The position numbers were made by a program, and so were the translations under genes. Under the pieces are notes generated by a model. It was not told the origin of the DNA. It ran no database searches and saw only the letters and a program-made list of their open reading frames with translations. Of a stretch of DNA of 64,000 bases, positions 17,047 through 25,151 are shown one piece after another (position 1 is the first letter of the stretch; every line of letters starts with the position of its first letter). The DNA comes from Bacteroidota bacterium (GTDB taxonomy: Bacteria; Bacteroidota; Bacteroidia; Bacteroidales; VadinHA17). The stretch lies in the NCBI GenBank assembly GCA_029547705.1, contig JAKPOU010000041.1:1-64000 (forward strand), given 5' to 3'.

Positions 17047-18077
17047 AAGTCAATCATGGCTTTCATTACGCCATCCCTGTAGCCGGCTACAAGATCAAAT
17101 GCTTCCCTGGTTCTTTCAAAGGGGAAACGGTGAGTGACCATATTGCCGATGTCAATGGTGCCCTTACTCATCATTACGATGGCTGTTTCGGCACAATCCA
17201 CCTGCCTTCTTATGAACTGGACCGATAATTCCCGCCGCCTGGTGTTTTCAACGTTCAGGGACCAGTTGTCGAATTCGGGAATACCTGTCACTATGATTTT
17301 TCCTCCCGGCTTGAGAAGGTCAACTGCCTGATCGAGAGCATCTTGTTGACCACAGCATTCGAATACCACATCAAGTCCCGGGGGTTCATGATCCCGGATT
17401 ATTTTCACGATATCGTCCCTGAGCGGATTTGAGGCGGAGCATACCATTTCCTTCAATGCTATTTCAAGGCGTTCATCAATCTTGTCAGTGACATATATTT
17501 TTTCCGCACCATCTGCCCTGGCTGCCAGCATGACACTCATTCCGATAGGACCGAACCCCAGTATACCTATTCTCAGTCCTTTTACACCACCTGATTTTTT
17601 TACAGAATAAACGCCAATGGCCAGTGGCTCCGAGATACTGCCGTGATCTGAATTGAGGTTATCCGGCAGTACGAGGCAATTGGCCTCGGGCATCACTATG
17701 AATTCCGAAAGAGCGCCCTCCGCCTGTCCCGGGCATCCGAGGAACTTTATCCTGCGGCAGGTATGACTGCGGCCTGACAGGCACTGGTCACAGCTGCCGC
17801 ATGGCATTGACGGTTCAATTGCTATCCTGTCGCCGGCTTTCAGCCTTGTGACTGCAGGCCCGGTTTCAACAATTATTCCGGATCCTTCGTGTCCTACTGT
17901 GAAAGGATATTTCACTTCCTGTGAACCGATCCGTCCCTGTGTGTAATAATGAATGTCAGAGCCGCACACACCAACTGCCAGCATCCTTATCCTGACGTCG
18001 TCAGGCTGTTTAATGACAGGATCATTTACTTCCCTCATTTCCATCTGCCTTATTCCGGTAAGCATCATTGCCTTCAT
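17043..18077 (-). CDS. Zinc-dependent medium-chain polyol dehydrogenase
   Basis: A 344-residue MDR-family enzyme. It has the catalytic zinc Cys and His (GVCGSDIHYY, VGHEGSG), a structural-zinc Cys lobe (CGSCDQCLSGRSHTC), and the Rossmann loop GFGPIGMSV. These fit sorbitol/L-iditol 2-dehydrogenase, threonine 3-dehydrogenase or butanediol dehydrogenase, which oxidise a secondary alcohol with NAD. Context with a fructokinase-like PfkB gene favours a polyol to ketose step; this is inference. It is divergent from the PfkB gene (68 bases apart), and the two probably share a control region. Confidence 0.85.
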   Translation of the reverse strand: MKAMMLTGIRQMEMREVNDPVIKQPDDVRIRMLAVGVCGSDIHYYTQGRIGSQEVKYPFTVGHEGSGIIVETGPAVTRLKAGDRIAIEPSMPCGSCDQCLSGRSHTCRRIKFLGCPGQAEGALSEFIVMPEANCLVLPDNLNSDHGSISEPLAIGVYSVKKSGGVKGLRIGILGFGPIGMSVMLAARADGAEKIYVTDKIDERLEIALKEMVCSASNPLRDDIVKIIRDHEPPGLDVVFECCGQQDALDQAVDLLKPGGKIIVTGIPEFDNWSLNVENTRRRELSVQFIRRQVDCAETAIVMMSKGTIDIGNMVTHRFPFERTREAFDLVAGYRDGVMKAMIDF

Positions 18078-18145
18078 TGCAAATATTTTTTAAATTCGGA
18101 AAACAAATATAATCAACTTCCTTTATCAGACAGACTTTTCAGGAT

Positions 18146-19072
18146 ATGAGACAGATTTTTACAATTGGCGAATCTCTTTATGATATAATTTTTAAGGACG
18201 GACGCCCGCATGAGGGGAAGCCCGGCGGTGCAATGCTGAACAGTTCCGTTTCGCTCGGCCGTGCCGGGCTGCCGGTATCATTCATCAGCGAATATGCAGA
18301 TGATGAAACCGGTAATCTGATAGATGCCTTTCTTGTTGACAATGGCGTCGGAAATAAATTCATACGGAGGTACAGTGATGGGAAAACCGCTCTGGCAATA
18401 GCTGTTCTGAATGAGAAGAATGATGCCAGCTATACTTTTTACAAAGACTACCCTGAACACAGGCTGCAGATGGAGTTTCCGCGGGTACAGGCGGATGACA
18501 TTGTGCTGTTCGGATCAATCTATGCCATCACAAAGGAGATAAGGGCCAGGCTTGTGCAGTTTATCAGCACTTCGGCAAAAAATGGTGCTATTGTGATTTA
18601 TGATCCGAACTTCAGAACAGCCCATGCCCCCGGACTGGCCCGGCTAAAGCCGCTGATACTGGAAAATATGCAGATGTCAGCCATAGTAAGGGGGTCGGAT
18701 GAGGATTTCAGGAACATATTTCAGGCAGAATCTCCTGACAGTGCCTGGTCTGTTGTCGGCAATTACAGTCCCTGTCTGGTATATACTGCAAGTGCAGATG
18801 CCGTTTATGTAAGAACAGCGGGTTTTTCGGGAATGTTTCCGGTGAGGAAGATCACACCGGTAAGTACAATTGGTGCGGGTGATAATTTTAATGCAGGCAT
18901 GATTGCAGCCATATACAGGGCGGGCATCAAAAAGGATGAACTTGAAATGATGGGGGAGGAGGTATGGCATTCCGTAATTACTGCAGGTATGGATTTTGCC
19001 ACTGATGTCTGTATGAGTTACGAGAACTATATATCCCGGGAACTCGCCGGTAAATACAGGGGAGGAACCTGA
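18146..19072 (+). CDS. PfkB-family carbohydrate kinase (fructokinase-like)
   Basis: A 308-residue cytoplasmic sugar kinase. It opens with IGESLYDIIFKDGRPHEGKPGGAMLNSSVSLGRAG interrupted only by normal loop residues, matching the fructokinase branch (G-E-x-L-x-D and GGAxxN). The C-terminal anion hole is TIGAGDNFNAGM with the catalytic Asp. It would phosphorylate a ketose or related sugar before aldol cleavage by the neighbouring class II aldolases. It is read from the strand opposite to most of the island, divergently from the polyol dehydrogenase. Exact sugar unknown. Confidence 0.82.
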   Translation: MRQIFTIGESLYDIIFKDGRPHEGKPGGAMLNSSVSLGRAGLPVSFISEYADDETGNLIDAFLVDNGVGNKFIRRYSDGKTALAIAVLNEKNDASYTFYKDYPEHRLQMEFPRVQADDIVLFGSIYAITKEIRARLVQFISTSAKNGAIVIYDPNFRTAHAPGLARLKPLILENMQMSAIVRGSDEDFRNIFQAESPDSAWSVVGNYSPCLVYTASADAVYVRTAGFSGMFPVRKITPVSTIGAGDNFNAGMIAAIYRAGIKKDELEMMGEEVWHSVITAGMDFATDVCMSYENYISRELAGKYRGGT

Positions 19073-19115
19073 TTTTTGTACTATGCTATACTCTGCCCGG
19101 GGGCGCCGGGACATG

Positions 19116-19147
19116 CCGGTCCGTTTATTATATCCCGGTCCGTTTAT
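19116..19147. repeat. Tandem direct repeat, 13 bp
   Basis: CCGGTCCGTTTAT occurs at 19116-19128 and again at 19135-19147, a period of 19 bases, between the convergent PfkB and SorE-like genes. It probably arose by local duplication and reaches into the stop codon of the latter gene. Confidence 0.6.
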
Positions 19148-20415
19148 CAGATCGGGTCTGCATTGGCAAGAAGGTATTTTTCAGCTTCCAGCGACCAGAT
19201 AAAATCATTTTTTGAAACGATTTCATGCAGTTCCCTGTATAATCTGTTATTTTCCTTTTCACCTTTTTCCCCGAGTTTATACAACGAGGTCAGGGGCATT
19301 GAAATGTTTGTATATATCAGTTTTTTACCCCCGGGTATGCCGGGCAGGTTAAGAGTGGTATCAATTACGGCATCGAGTCCTCCGATATGTGTTATCATAA
19401 CGGCGGGATTGATTCTGCCTTCCCCCATAAGCCTGAGGGATTCCCGCATGTCGTCGGTATTCCCGCCCGAGGTGCCCACAATATGTGTGAATGCATAGTG
19501 GACATTGTAGAAATTGAATTCAGCCTTGAAGTCAGGATTCGTAGGTCCGGCAAAAAAGTTCAGGCAGCCGTCAAATCCAAGGATGGCATCACCCTGTTCC
19601 ACAACCTGCTTCACAGGTGCGAAAACCATTACGTCGTCATATCCGTTTCCCCCGGATAGTTCCCTCAGATAGCTTACAGGGTCATCTGTTTTTGCGGTAT
19701 TGACATACACCAGTTTAACACCTTCCTCAGCGGCATGTTCGGGAGTGAAAAGGCATGCTGCCCTGGCAAGGCGGGAATCATCTATATCAGTAACGACAAG
19801 CAGGGAGGGTTTCCTCTCCTGGTGAAGCGCATAGTCAATAGCTCCCAGGCCCATTGGGCCGACACCGGCAAGAATTGCCATTTTACCGCCTCTGCGGATA
19901 CCCATTTCATGGATATAGGTTCCGGGCCTGGTATGATAGGAGGCATGGAAGGCGCCTACAATGCATGACATGGGTTCTGAAAGCGAAGCCGGAAAGAATG
20001 CCTCACCGTCATAAGGCAGTAGGCAGTCAGCCTCCATTACAATATCCGGAATGATTATATGGGTGGCATTGCCTCCGATGTAGCGGAAGGAGTATCCCGG
20101 GGCATCCAGTGTTCCTGTATGGCTCATTGCAGGCTGAATGGAAAATTTCTGGCCTCGGGAAAACTTATGCTGCCACTTTTTACCCACTTCAAGGATTATC
20201 CCTGAAAATTCGTGGCCGACGATTGTGGGGTTGACATGAATGTCATCAGGTATGCGCTTGTGGGCGGCTCCCTGGAGTGCTGCCTTATGGGTTGACATGC
20301 ATATACTGTCGGAGACAACCTGTGCCAGGATCTCGTCATCCTTCATCGGCGGCAGATCGAATTCCTCAAGGCGAAGATCGTTTTTGCCGTAAATCCTAAC
20401 TGCTTTTGTTTTCAT
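19147..20415 (-). CDS. SorE-like medium-chain dehydrogenase
   Basis: A 422-residue medium-chain dehydrogenase of the L-sorbose-1-phosphate reductase type, longer than ordinary MDR enzymes (about 345). Visible motifs are DSICMSTHKAALQG, the VGHEFSGII catalytic-domain loop and the Rossmann loop GVGPMGLGAIDY. The Cys-rich structural-zinc lobe seen in the enzyme at 17043 is absent. Such proteins interconvert sugar phosphates and polyol phosphates with NAD(P). It lies 101 bases downstream of the aldolase-SDR gene on the same strand. The pairing with a kinase and aldolases points to handling of a phosphorylated ketose or polyol. Confidence 0.78.
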   Translation of the reverse strand: MKTKAVRIYGKNDLRLEEFDLPPMKDDEILAQVVSDSICMSTHKAALQGAAHKRIPDDIHVNPTIVGHEFSGIILEVGKKWQHKFSRGQKFSIQPAMSHTGTLDAPGYSFRYIGGNATHIIIPDIVMEADCLLPYDGEAFFPASLSEPMSCIVGAFHASYHTRPGTYIHEMGIRRGGKMAILAGVGPMGLGAIDYALHQERKPSLLVVTDIDDSRLARAACLFTPEHAAEEGVKLVYVNTAKTDDPVSYLRELSGGNGYDDVMVFAPVKQVVEQGDAILGFDGCLNFFAGPTNPDFKAEFNFYNVHYAFTHIVGTSGGNTDDMRESLRLMGEGRINPAVMITHIGGLDAVIDTTLNLPGIPGGKKLIYTNISMPLTSLYKLGEKGEKENNRLYRELHEIVSKNDFIWSLEAEKYLLANADPI

Positions 20416-20516
20416 CTTGATATTGTTTTTTCTTTTTTCCGTTCCTGCAGTTTTAACTGTTTCAGGGCTAAAATGTTTTCAGGCTTTCCGGTATTACAGC
20501 TTAACCGGGACAGGTC

Positions 20517-22490
20517 CTATCCAAGCATTACCTGGCCTCCTGTTACCGGCACAGCCTGCCCCGTTTCATATTCCTGATCCACAACGTAAAGCAGTGCCCT
20601 TACGAGGTCTTCCAGTCTGCAGCCGCGTTTCAGGGGAACCTGGTCTTCATAGAATTTCCTAACATCCTCAATGGTTTTTGCACCCGGCACCTTGCCGGTT
20701 TTAAGATACTGGACAAAAAGTCCGTTTTCCGGATCGGACCACAAGGGGCCTTCGTAATAATTCCCGGGGCAGATGGCATTAACCTTTATCCTGTATGGAG
20801 CAAGCTCGAGCGCAAAGGACTGGGTCAGTCCGATTCCTCCGAATTTGGCACCTGCATATGTGAAATTCCGGTTACTTCCCCGAAGTCCGGATTTGGAATT
20901 GATCTGGACAATATCGGTGAAATAGCCGGGTTTTCCACTGTTCTGAAGCTTCATTACCGCGGAAGCATATTTTGCGCAATAGAAAAAAGCGTTATAGTTG
21001 ATATTTGTTGTCATGGAGAACACTTCCGCTTCCATTTCCTCAAGTCCTCCGGCCCTGAGTACCCCGGCATTGCTGATCATGAGATCAAGTCCGCCGAATT
21101 CACTTACAGCAAAGGCTACAAGTTCCTTAACTGATTCCGGATCAGCAACATCAGTTTTTTTGAATATTATTTTTCCGGAAGAAGGCTTTTGTGATAATTC
21201 TGATACCAGTCCTGTTCCTGTCTCTTCATTAAGGTCTGCGATAACCACGTTAAGGTTCAGCCTGTGCAGCGATTCGGCTATGCCTGCACCAAACCCCCGG
21301 GCACCACCGGTAACTATTGCTATTTTACCTGAGAGTTTGTCTGAGGATAGATTTGCGGCAGCTACTTTTCGTCTGTAGTTTTCAACTTCCCACTGGTCAA
21401 TGAATGCTATCTGTTCGGCAGTCAGGTGTTTTATTCCGCCTGATCCGGAGGCATAATAGCTTACCTGCATAAGGTCCTCGTAAACATCGAGTGTTGTTTC
21501 TGCCGCAGCCGGAGTATCTTCCACGGCAAATACACCCGCATTTTTAATAATGATCAGTTTCGGAAGGTAGCCGTATTCAGTCCTGAACCTCGGCAGCTGC
21601 ATTCTCAATGACTCAATGATTCTTTCGGCACTTGCAGATTGTTCTATATAGAGATACTTTGTTTTGCAGTATACTATCATGTCGGGCGTGAGCGGCAGCG
21701 ATACCTTATAGAAATCCTGCTGGGAACCATAATATTCAGCGATAAGGGTATTGTGCCTGCCGCGTATTATTTTTGGCCTGTCTTCCGAGAGCATCATTCT
21801 GATAACGGGGAGAACCCTGTGCATTACCTGGTTGAAGGGGAGGTCTTCTGCCTTTACAGGTTCGGGCAGATTTTTCCGGGCTGATCCGATAAGATCCCTG
21901 TAGATGTCCTTTATTTCCGCGGTTGTATCTGCTGCTGCAAAAACACCGTGGTTTTCAAGGAATATGCATTTAGGATCCCTCTGATGCAGCTTCCTGTATG
22001 CGGTAATTTCCGTCTCAAGCGCTTTAAAAAGTGTGTAGCCGGGATCTGTATACGGTACAAACAGGGCCTTGTCTCCAAATAGGCTTGCGACAGTTTTTCC
22101 TGCGTTCCGGCTGCAGAGTATCCCGTTCAGAACGGTGGGATGGAGGTGCACCACGAAGCTATAGCTTATCAGTTCATGAAGAGATGTTTCAACCGATGGT
22201 CTTTTGCCTTCCAGCGGGTTCTGCATGCATGCGTAAAGATCATTTTTTACCTGTTCCTCCCTGAGCATCGGGTCATCTGCATATGTTTTTCCCGAAATTT
22301 CCCTTAATTTATTCCTGCTCAGGGCCACCAGGCCCTCTTCAGTCAGTTCCGCAAGGGACTGGCCGCTGGCCTTTACCCATATCGTATTTTCATCCTTGAA
22401 AGAAGTATTTCCGCCGCCGGCAATCACATATTCCTTATTTCCGCCATAAAATCGCGAAATCTCAATTAACTCCTTTATTTCCGCTTTCAT
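20517..22490 (-). CDS. Bifunctional class II aldolase / short-chain dehydrogenase
   Basis: A 657-residue fusion. The N-terminal part (1 to about 380) is a class II aldolase with zinc ligands in VHLHPTVLNG and a second loop ENHGVFAA. The C-terminal part (about 395-657) is an SDR with the glycine loop GGARGFGAGIAES, NAG motif (ISNAGVLRAGG) and YAGAKFG active site Tyr-Lys, ending near VPVTGG. The family includes rhamnulose-1-phosphate aldolase/lactaldehyde dehydrogenase proteins: the aldolase makes dihydroxyacetone phosphate and an aldehyde and the SDR oxidises or reduces a partner. The actual ketose phosphate here is unknown. Its start overlaps the end of the PHP gene by 29 bases, which suggests translational coupling. 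Confidence 0.85.
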   Translation of the reverse strand: MKAEIKELIEISRFYGGNKEYVIAGGGNTSFKDENTIWVKASGQSLAELTEEGLVALSRNKLREISGKTYADDPMLREEQVKNDLYACMQNPLEGKRPSVETSLHELISYSFVVHLHPTVLNGILCSRNAGKTVASLFGDKALFVPYTDPGYTLFKALETEITAYRKLHQRDPKCIFLENHGVFAAADTTAEIKDIYRDLIGSARKNLPEPVKAEDLPFNQVMHRVLPVIRMMLSEDRPKIIRGRHNTLIAEYYGSQQDFYKVSLPLTPDMIVYCKTKYLYIEQSASAERIIESLRMQLPRFRTEYGYLPKLIIIKNAGVFAVEDTPAAAETTLDVYEDLMQVSYYASGSGGIKHLTAEQIAFIDQWEVENYRRKVAAANLSSDKLSGKIAIVTGGARGFGAGIAESLHRLNLNVVIADLNEETGTGLVSELSQKPSSGKIIFKKTDVADPESVKELVAFAVSEFGGLDLMISNAGVLRAGGLEEMEAEVFSMTTNINYNAFFYCAKYASAVMKLQNSGKPGYFTDIVQINSKSGLRGSNRNFTYAGAKFGGIGLTQSFALELAPYRIKVNAICPGNYYEGPLWSDPENGLFVQYLKTGKVPGAKTIEDVRKFYEDQVPLKRGCRLEDLVRALLYVVDQEYETGQAVPVTGGQVMLG

Positions 22491-23730
22491 GCTGACTGTT
22501 GTTTAGAAAATATTCAATTACATTTCTTCCCAGGGCTGCCAGGTCATTTTTCTGGTCAACGCACAGTGTGCCGTCGTCAAGTACGTAGCCCTGCCTGCCA
22601 TGTGTTCTCAGATATTGATGTGCTGCTATTACGCATGCGCCTTCCCAGGCAGTTTTCCTCAGGTTTTCTTTCAGCGGAATGCTGCCCCTGGATGTAATTG
22701 CAAGCGGTGCAAGGTCCGGGGTATTGTGTTCCGTGCCGAAAGTGACTATAAAGCCTTTTTCATTAAAATATTCTGTGCAGTTTTCGAGCATTGAAGGATC
22801 ATTCCTGGAGGGAATAAGCTCTATACAGCCTATTCCTGCAGATGAAAGAGAGCTGTAAAGTTTTTCCATATCGGCTTCAAATTCCGTCAGCTTACCCGAT
22901 GCGTCATCCAGCAGTACCGGGTAGCACGGGATCCCGCCGGCTTTTATTATTATCCTGATCAGCATTTCAAGAGATGGGAATGATTTTTCGTTTTCCCCGA
23001 CAAAGGCAGGCCCTCCCGCTTTAAGAAGGTTTGATCTGATTTCGTTTTCCATTGCTGCCTGATCTGAAATGGCGGCTTTCACCTTTTTGCCGTTGTAGAG
23101 TGATTCAATGAATTCCACCTGATCCCCTGCCTTTTCGTAATTGTCGACTGCCAGGGATCTGAGGGCCTTTGCCAGATGGCGTTCCCTCACAAGGTTTTTT
23201 GCAAATCTCGTGCGGATTTCCCCGTAGGACAAAACAAGTGCCGGGTTTACCTGCTCAATCAGCCTGTTGAGCCTGTCGATCATGGCCTTTATCTGATTCT
23301 GATTCTCCCGGATGACATTCTTCAGTTTTCTTCTGAGCCACCAGTTCAGGGAAAAGGGATAATCAAGGCCTTTCCCGCATAAATATATCCTGCCGGGATT
23401 ATTGGGATCGTTTATTCTTATGCCTTTCTTTTGTTCTTCTTTCAGAAGTCCGATGAACTCAATGTTGAAAAGCGGGAATATCCTGTTTCTGACACAGCCG
23501 TTATGAAAGGTCTCATAACCATCGGCAACAAAAAAATCGTTGATGCCCAGGACGGCGATTTCCTCCTCCCGGGCCTGCCTGAAAAGCGTGTCCATTGAAT
23601 CAAAGGAACTGAAAGAATAGGGAGTGTGAATATGGGCATTTGCCTCCCTGTAATCCGGTAATTCAATATCGGCGTTCTTTTTCGTCAGTTCATCATGCCA
23701 GGGTATATTTTCAAGGAAATTTTTTTTCAC
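22462..23730 (-). CDS. PHP-domain protein (metal-dependent phosphoesterase-like)
   Basis: A 422-residue protein with an N-terminal PHP motif NAHIHTPYSFSSFDSMD near residues 31-47, a middle metal loop (LGINDFFVADGY), and FGTEHNTPDLAP near residue 345. The spaced His, Asp and Glu residues fit a trinuclear metal phosphoesterase. The central part (100-260) is a helical insertion with no match I recognise. Size and context suggest hydrolysis of a sugar-phosphate intermediate, but PHP proteins with other roles exist. It sits 22 bases downstream of the HAD gene and overlaps the aldolase-SDR gene. Confidence 0.7.
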   Translation of the reverse strand: MKKNFLENIPWHDELTKKNADIELPDYREANAHIHTPYSFSSFDSMDTLFRQAREEEIAVLGINDFFVADGYETFHNGCVRNRIFPLFNIEFIGLLKEEQKKGIRINDPNNPGRIYLCGKGLDYPFSLNWWLRRKLKNVIRENQNQIKAMIDRLNRLIEQVNPALVLSYGEIRTRFAKNLVRERHLAKALRSLAVDNYEKAGDQVEFIESLYNGKKVKAAISDQAAMENEIRSNLLKAGGPAFVGENEKSFPSLEMLIRIIIKAGGIPCYPVLLDDASGKLTEFEADMEKLYSSLSSAGIGCIELIPSRNDPSMLENCTEYFNEKGFIVTFGTEHNTPDLAPLAITSRGSIPLKENLRKTAWEGACVIAAHQYLRTHGRQGYVLDDGTLCVDQKNDLAALGRNVIEYFLNNSQHESGNKGVN

Positions 23731-23752
23731 AGCAAATGATTTTATGTTGATA

Positions 23753-24397
23753 TTACCATTTCAATGCTTCCTCCGGGATGTTTTCCAGAGTGTCACAGAT
23801 CCAGTCCGCCCCGGCAAGCAATGATTTTTCAAATGTTGTTGTTACCGCAAGGCAGCGGCATCCTGCACTTTTGGCAGCCTTTATCCCGCTGGGGGCATCT
23901 TCGATGACAAGGCATTCCCCGGGAGTATATCCCGTTCTCCGGGCAGCTTCAAGATAAATGTCGGGGAAGGGCTTCTTGTTTTTCACATCCGATCCTGTTA
24001 TTACCGTATCAAAGGAACCCGGAGAAATTCCTATCTCAGCCAGGGTTGCTTCCGTCTTTATCCTGTCGGAGCTTGTGGCCAGAGCCAGTTTCAGCCCTGT
24101 CTCCCTGCACCGGCTGACAAGTGCGGCTGCTCCGGGATGAGGTTTGAGTTTTCCCCTGATTATCTTCATATAAATCTCATAGGTCCGGGCCTTTGCTTTT
24201 TCAATATCGATGCTGATATTGTATTTTTCTGCCACACCTCCGATATAGCGATTTTCCCCTGTTCCGGTGAAAGGCTTGAAATCATGCTGTTCAACCTTGA
24301 TTCCCAGTTCTCCGAACATCATGGCTGCAGCCCTGCTGATCAGCTGTTCCGAGTCGGCAAGTACGCCATCCATATCAAAAAGCACAGCCTTTATCAT
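23753..24397 (-). CDS. HAD-family phosphatase or phosphomutase, beta-phosphoglucomutase type
   Basis: A 214-residue HAD hydrolase with the four motifs: FDMDGVLADSE (nucleophile and acid Asp), TSSDRI (motif 2), KKPFPDIYL (motif 3 Lys) and VIEDAPSGIKAA (motif 4). A helical cap lies between motifs 1 and 2. Members dephosphorylate sugar phosphates or isomerise glucose phosphates. The neighbours favour a phosphatase or phosphomutase in the ketose-phosphate route. Its start overlaps the stop of the class II aldolase by four bases, so the two are co-translated. Confidence 0.83.
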   Translation of the reverse strand: MIKAVLFDMDGVLADSEQLISRAAAMMFGELGIKVEQHDFKPFTGTGENRYIGGVAEKYNISIDIEKAKARTYEIYMKIIRGKLKPHPGAAALVSRCRETGLKLALATSSDRIKTEATLAEIGISPGSFDTVITGSDVKNKKPFPDIYLEAARRTGYTPGECLVIEDAPSGIKAAKSAGCRCLAVTTTFEKSLLAGADWICDTLENIPEEALKW

Positions 24398-25032
24398 CTG
24401 AATATTCTGTCAATTTCCGTCAGCCGGGATTTGCTGAGCGGGCTTTTTCCCCCGCTTATTTCGACAATCAGAGTCATCTTAGCCGCATTCTCAAGCACTT
24501 CAAGCTTGTCGAAAGCCTGGAGAAGTGTCGGCGCGGTAGTTAAGACGCCGTGGTTTTCCAGAAGCATCACATCCGAATCCCTCGCATGTTGTGCTGCAGT
24601 GTCTGCCAGTTTCTCCGTGCCCATCAGCGCATAGGGCACCAGTTTCGGTTCACCGCATATGGCCCGGGCTTCAGCGGTAAGGGATGTGTCTATGGCGTGT
24701 TTCATGGCAGTGAATGAAGTGGCATAAACCGGGTGGGCATGGATTATTGCATTTACAACCTTGTTGCTGTTGTATATTTTTATGTGCATGCTGTGTTCAA
24801 TTGAAGGTCTGAGATGAGGAGTCAGATTCTCACCGGTGAGTGACATTATTCCCACTTCCTTCCATTTCATTCTTCCCTTGTCAGTTGCGGAGGGAGTTAT
24901 TGCAATGAGTCTGTCGTCAAGTCTCCTGCTGATGTTTCCTCCCGAGGTTGTTGTCAGCCCGTGCCGGTAGAGTCTTCTCATGAAACGGGCTACTTCCTTT
25001 CTTTCATTCCTGTATTTTTCCGGTTCGTCCAT
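24394..25032 (-). CDS. Class II (zinc) aldolase, fuculose-phosphate aldolase family
   Basis: A 212-residue single-domain class II aldolase/adducin-type enzyme. TTSGGNISRR binds phosphate, IIHAHPVYATSF gives two zinc His ligands and ENHGVLTT the third. Length fits L-fuculose-1-phosphate aldolase (about 215). It would cleave a ketose 1-phosphate to dihydroxyacetone phosphate and an aldehyde, but specificity cannot be read here. It is the first gene of the block aldolase-HAD-PHP-aldolase/SDR-SorE and follows the E1 gene after a hairpin (25106-25130). Confidence 0.85.
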   Translation of the reverse strand: MDEPEKYRNERKEVARFMRRLYRHGLTTTSGGNISRRLDDRLIAITPSATDKGRMKWKEVGIMSLTGENLTPHLRPSIEHSMHIKIYNSNKVVNAIIHAHPVYATSFTAMKHAIDTSLTAEARAICGEPKLVPYALMGTEKLADTAAQHARDSDVMLLENHGVLTTAPTLLQAFDKLEVLENAAKMTLIVEISGGKSPLSKSRLTEIDRIFR

Positions 25033-25105
25033 CGGTCAACATGTTTGCCTTAAGTCAGGAAATGGTTTTTATGCCGGTAAAGATATTAAAAAGTAGCAGG
25101 GATGG

Positions 25106-25130
25106 CAGGAAGTTGGAAATTTACTTCCTG
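25106..25130 (-). terminator. Hairpin between E1 gene and aldolase block
   Basis: CAGGAAGT (25106-25113) pairs with ACTTCCTG (25123-25130). On the minus strand it lies 22 bases past the E1 stop. A T run follows only about 15 bases further (25087-25092), so it may be an attenuating hairpin rather than a full stop. Confidence 0.45.
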
Positions 25131-25151
25131 TTCATCTCCTGGTTCCGGGGG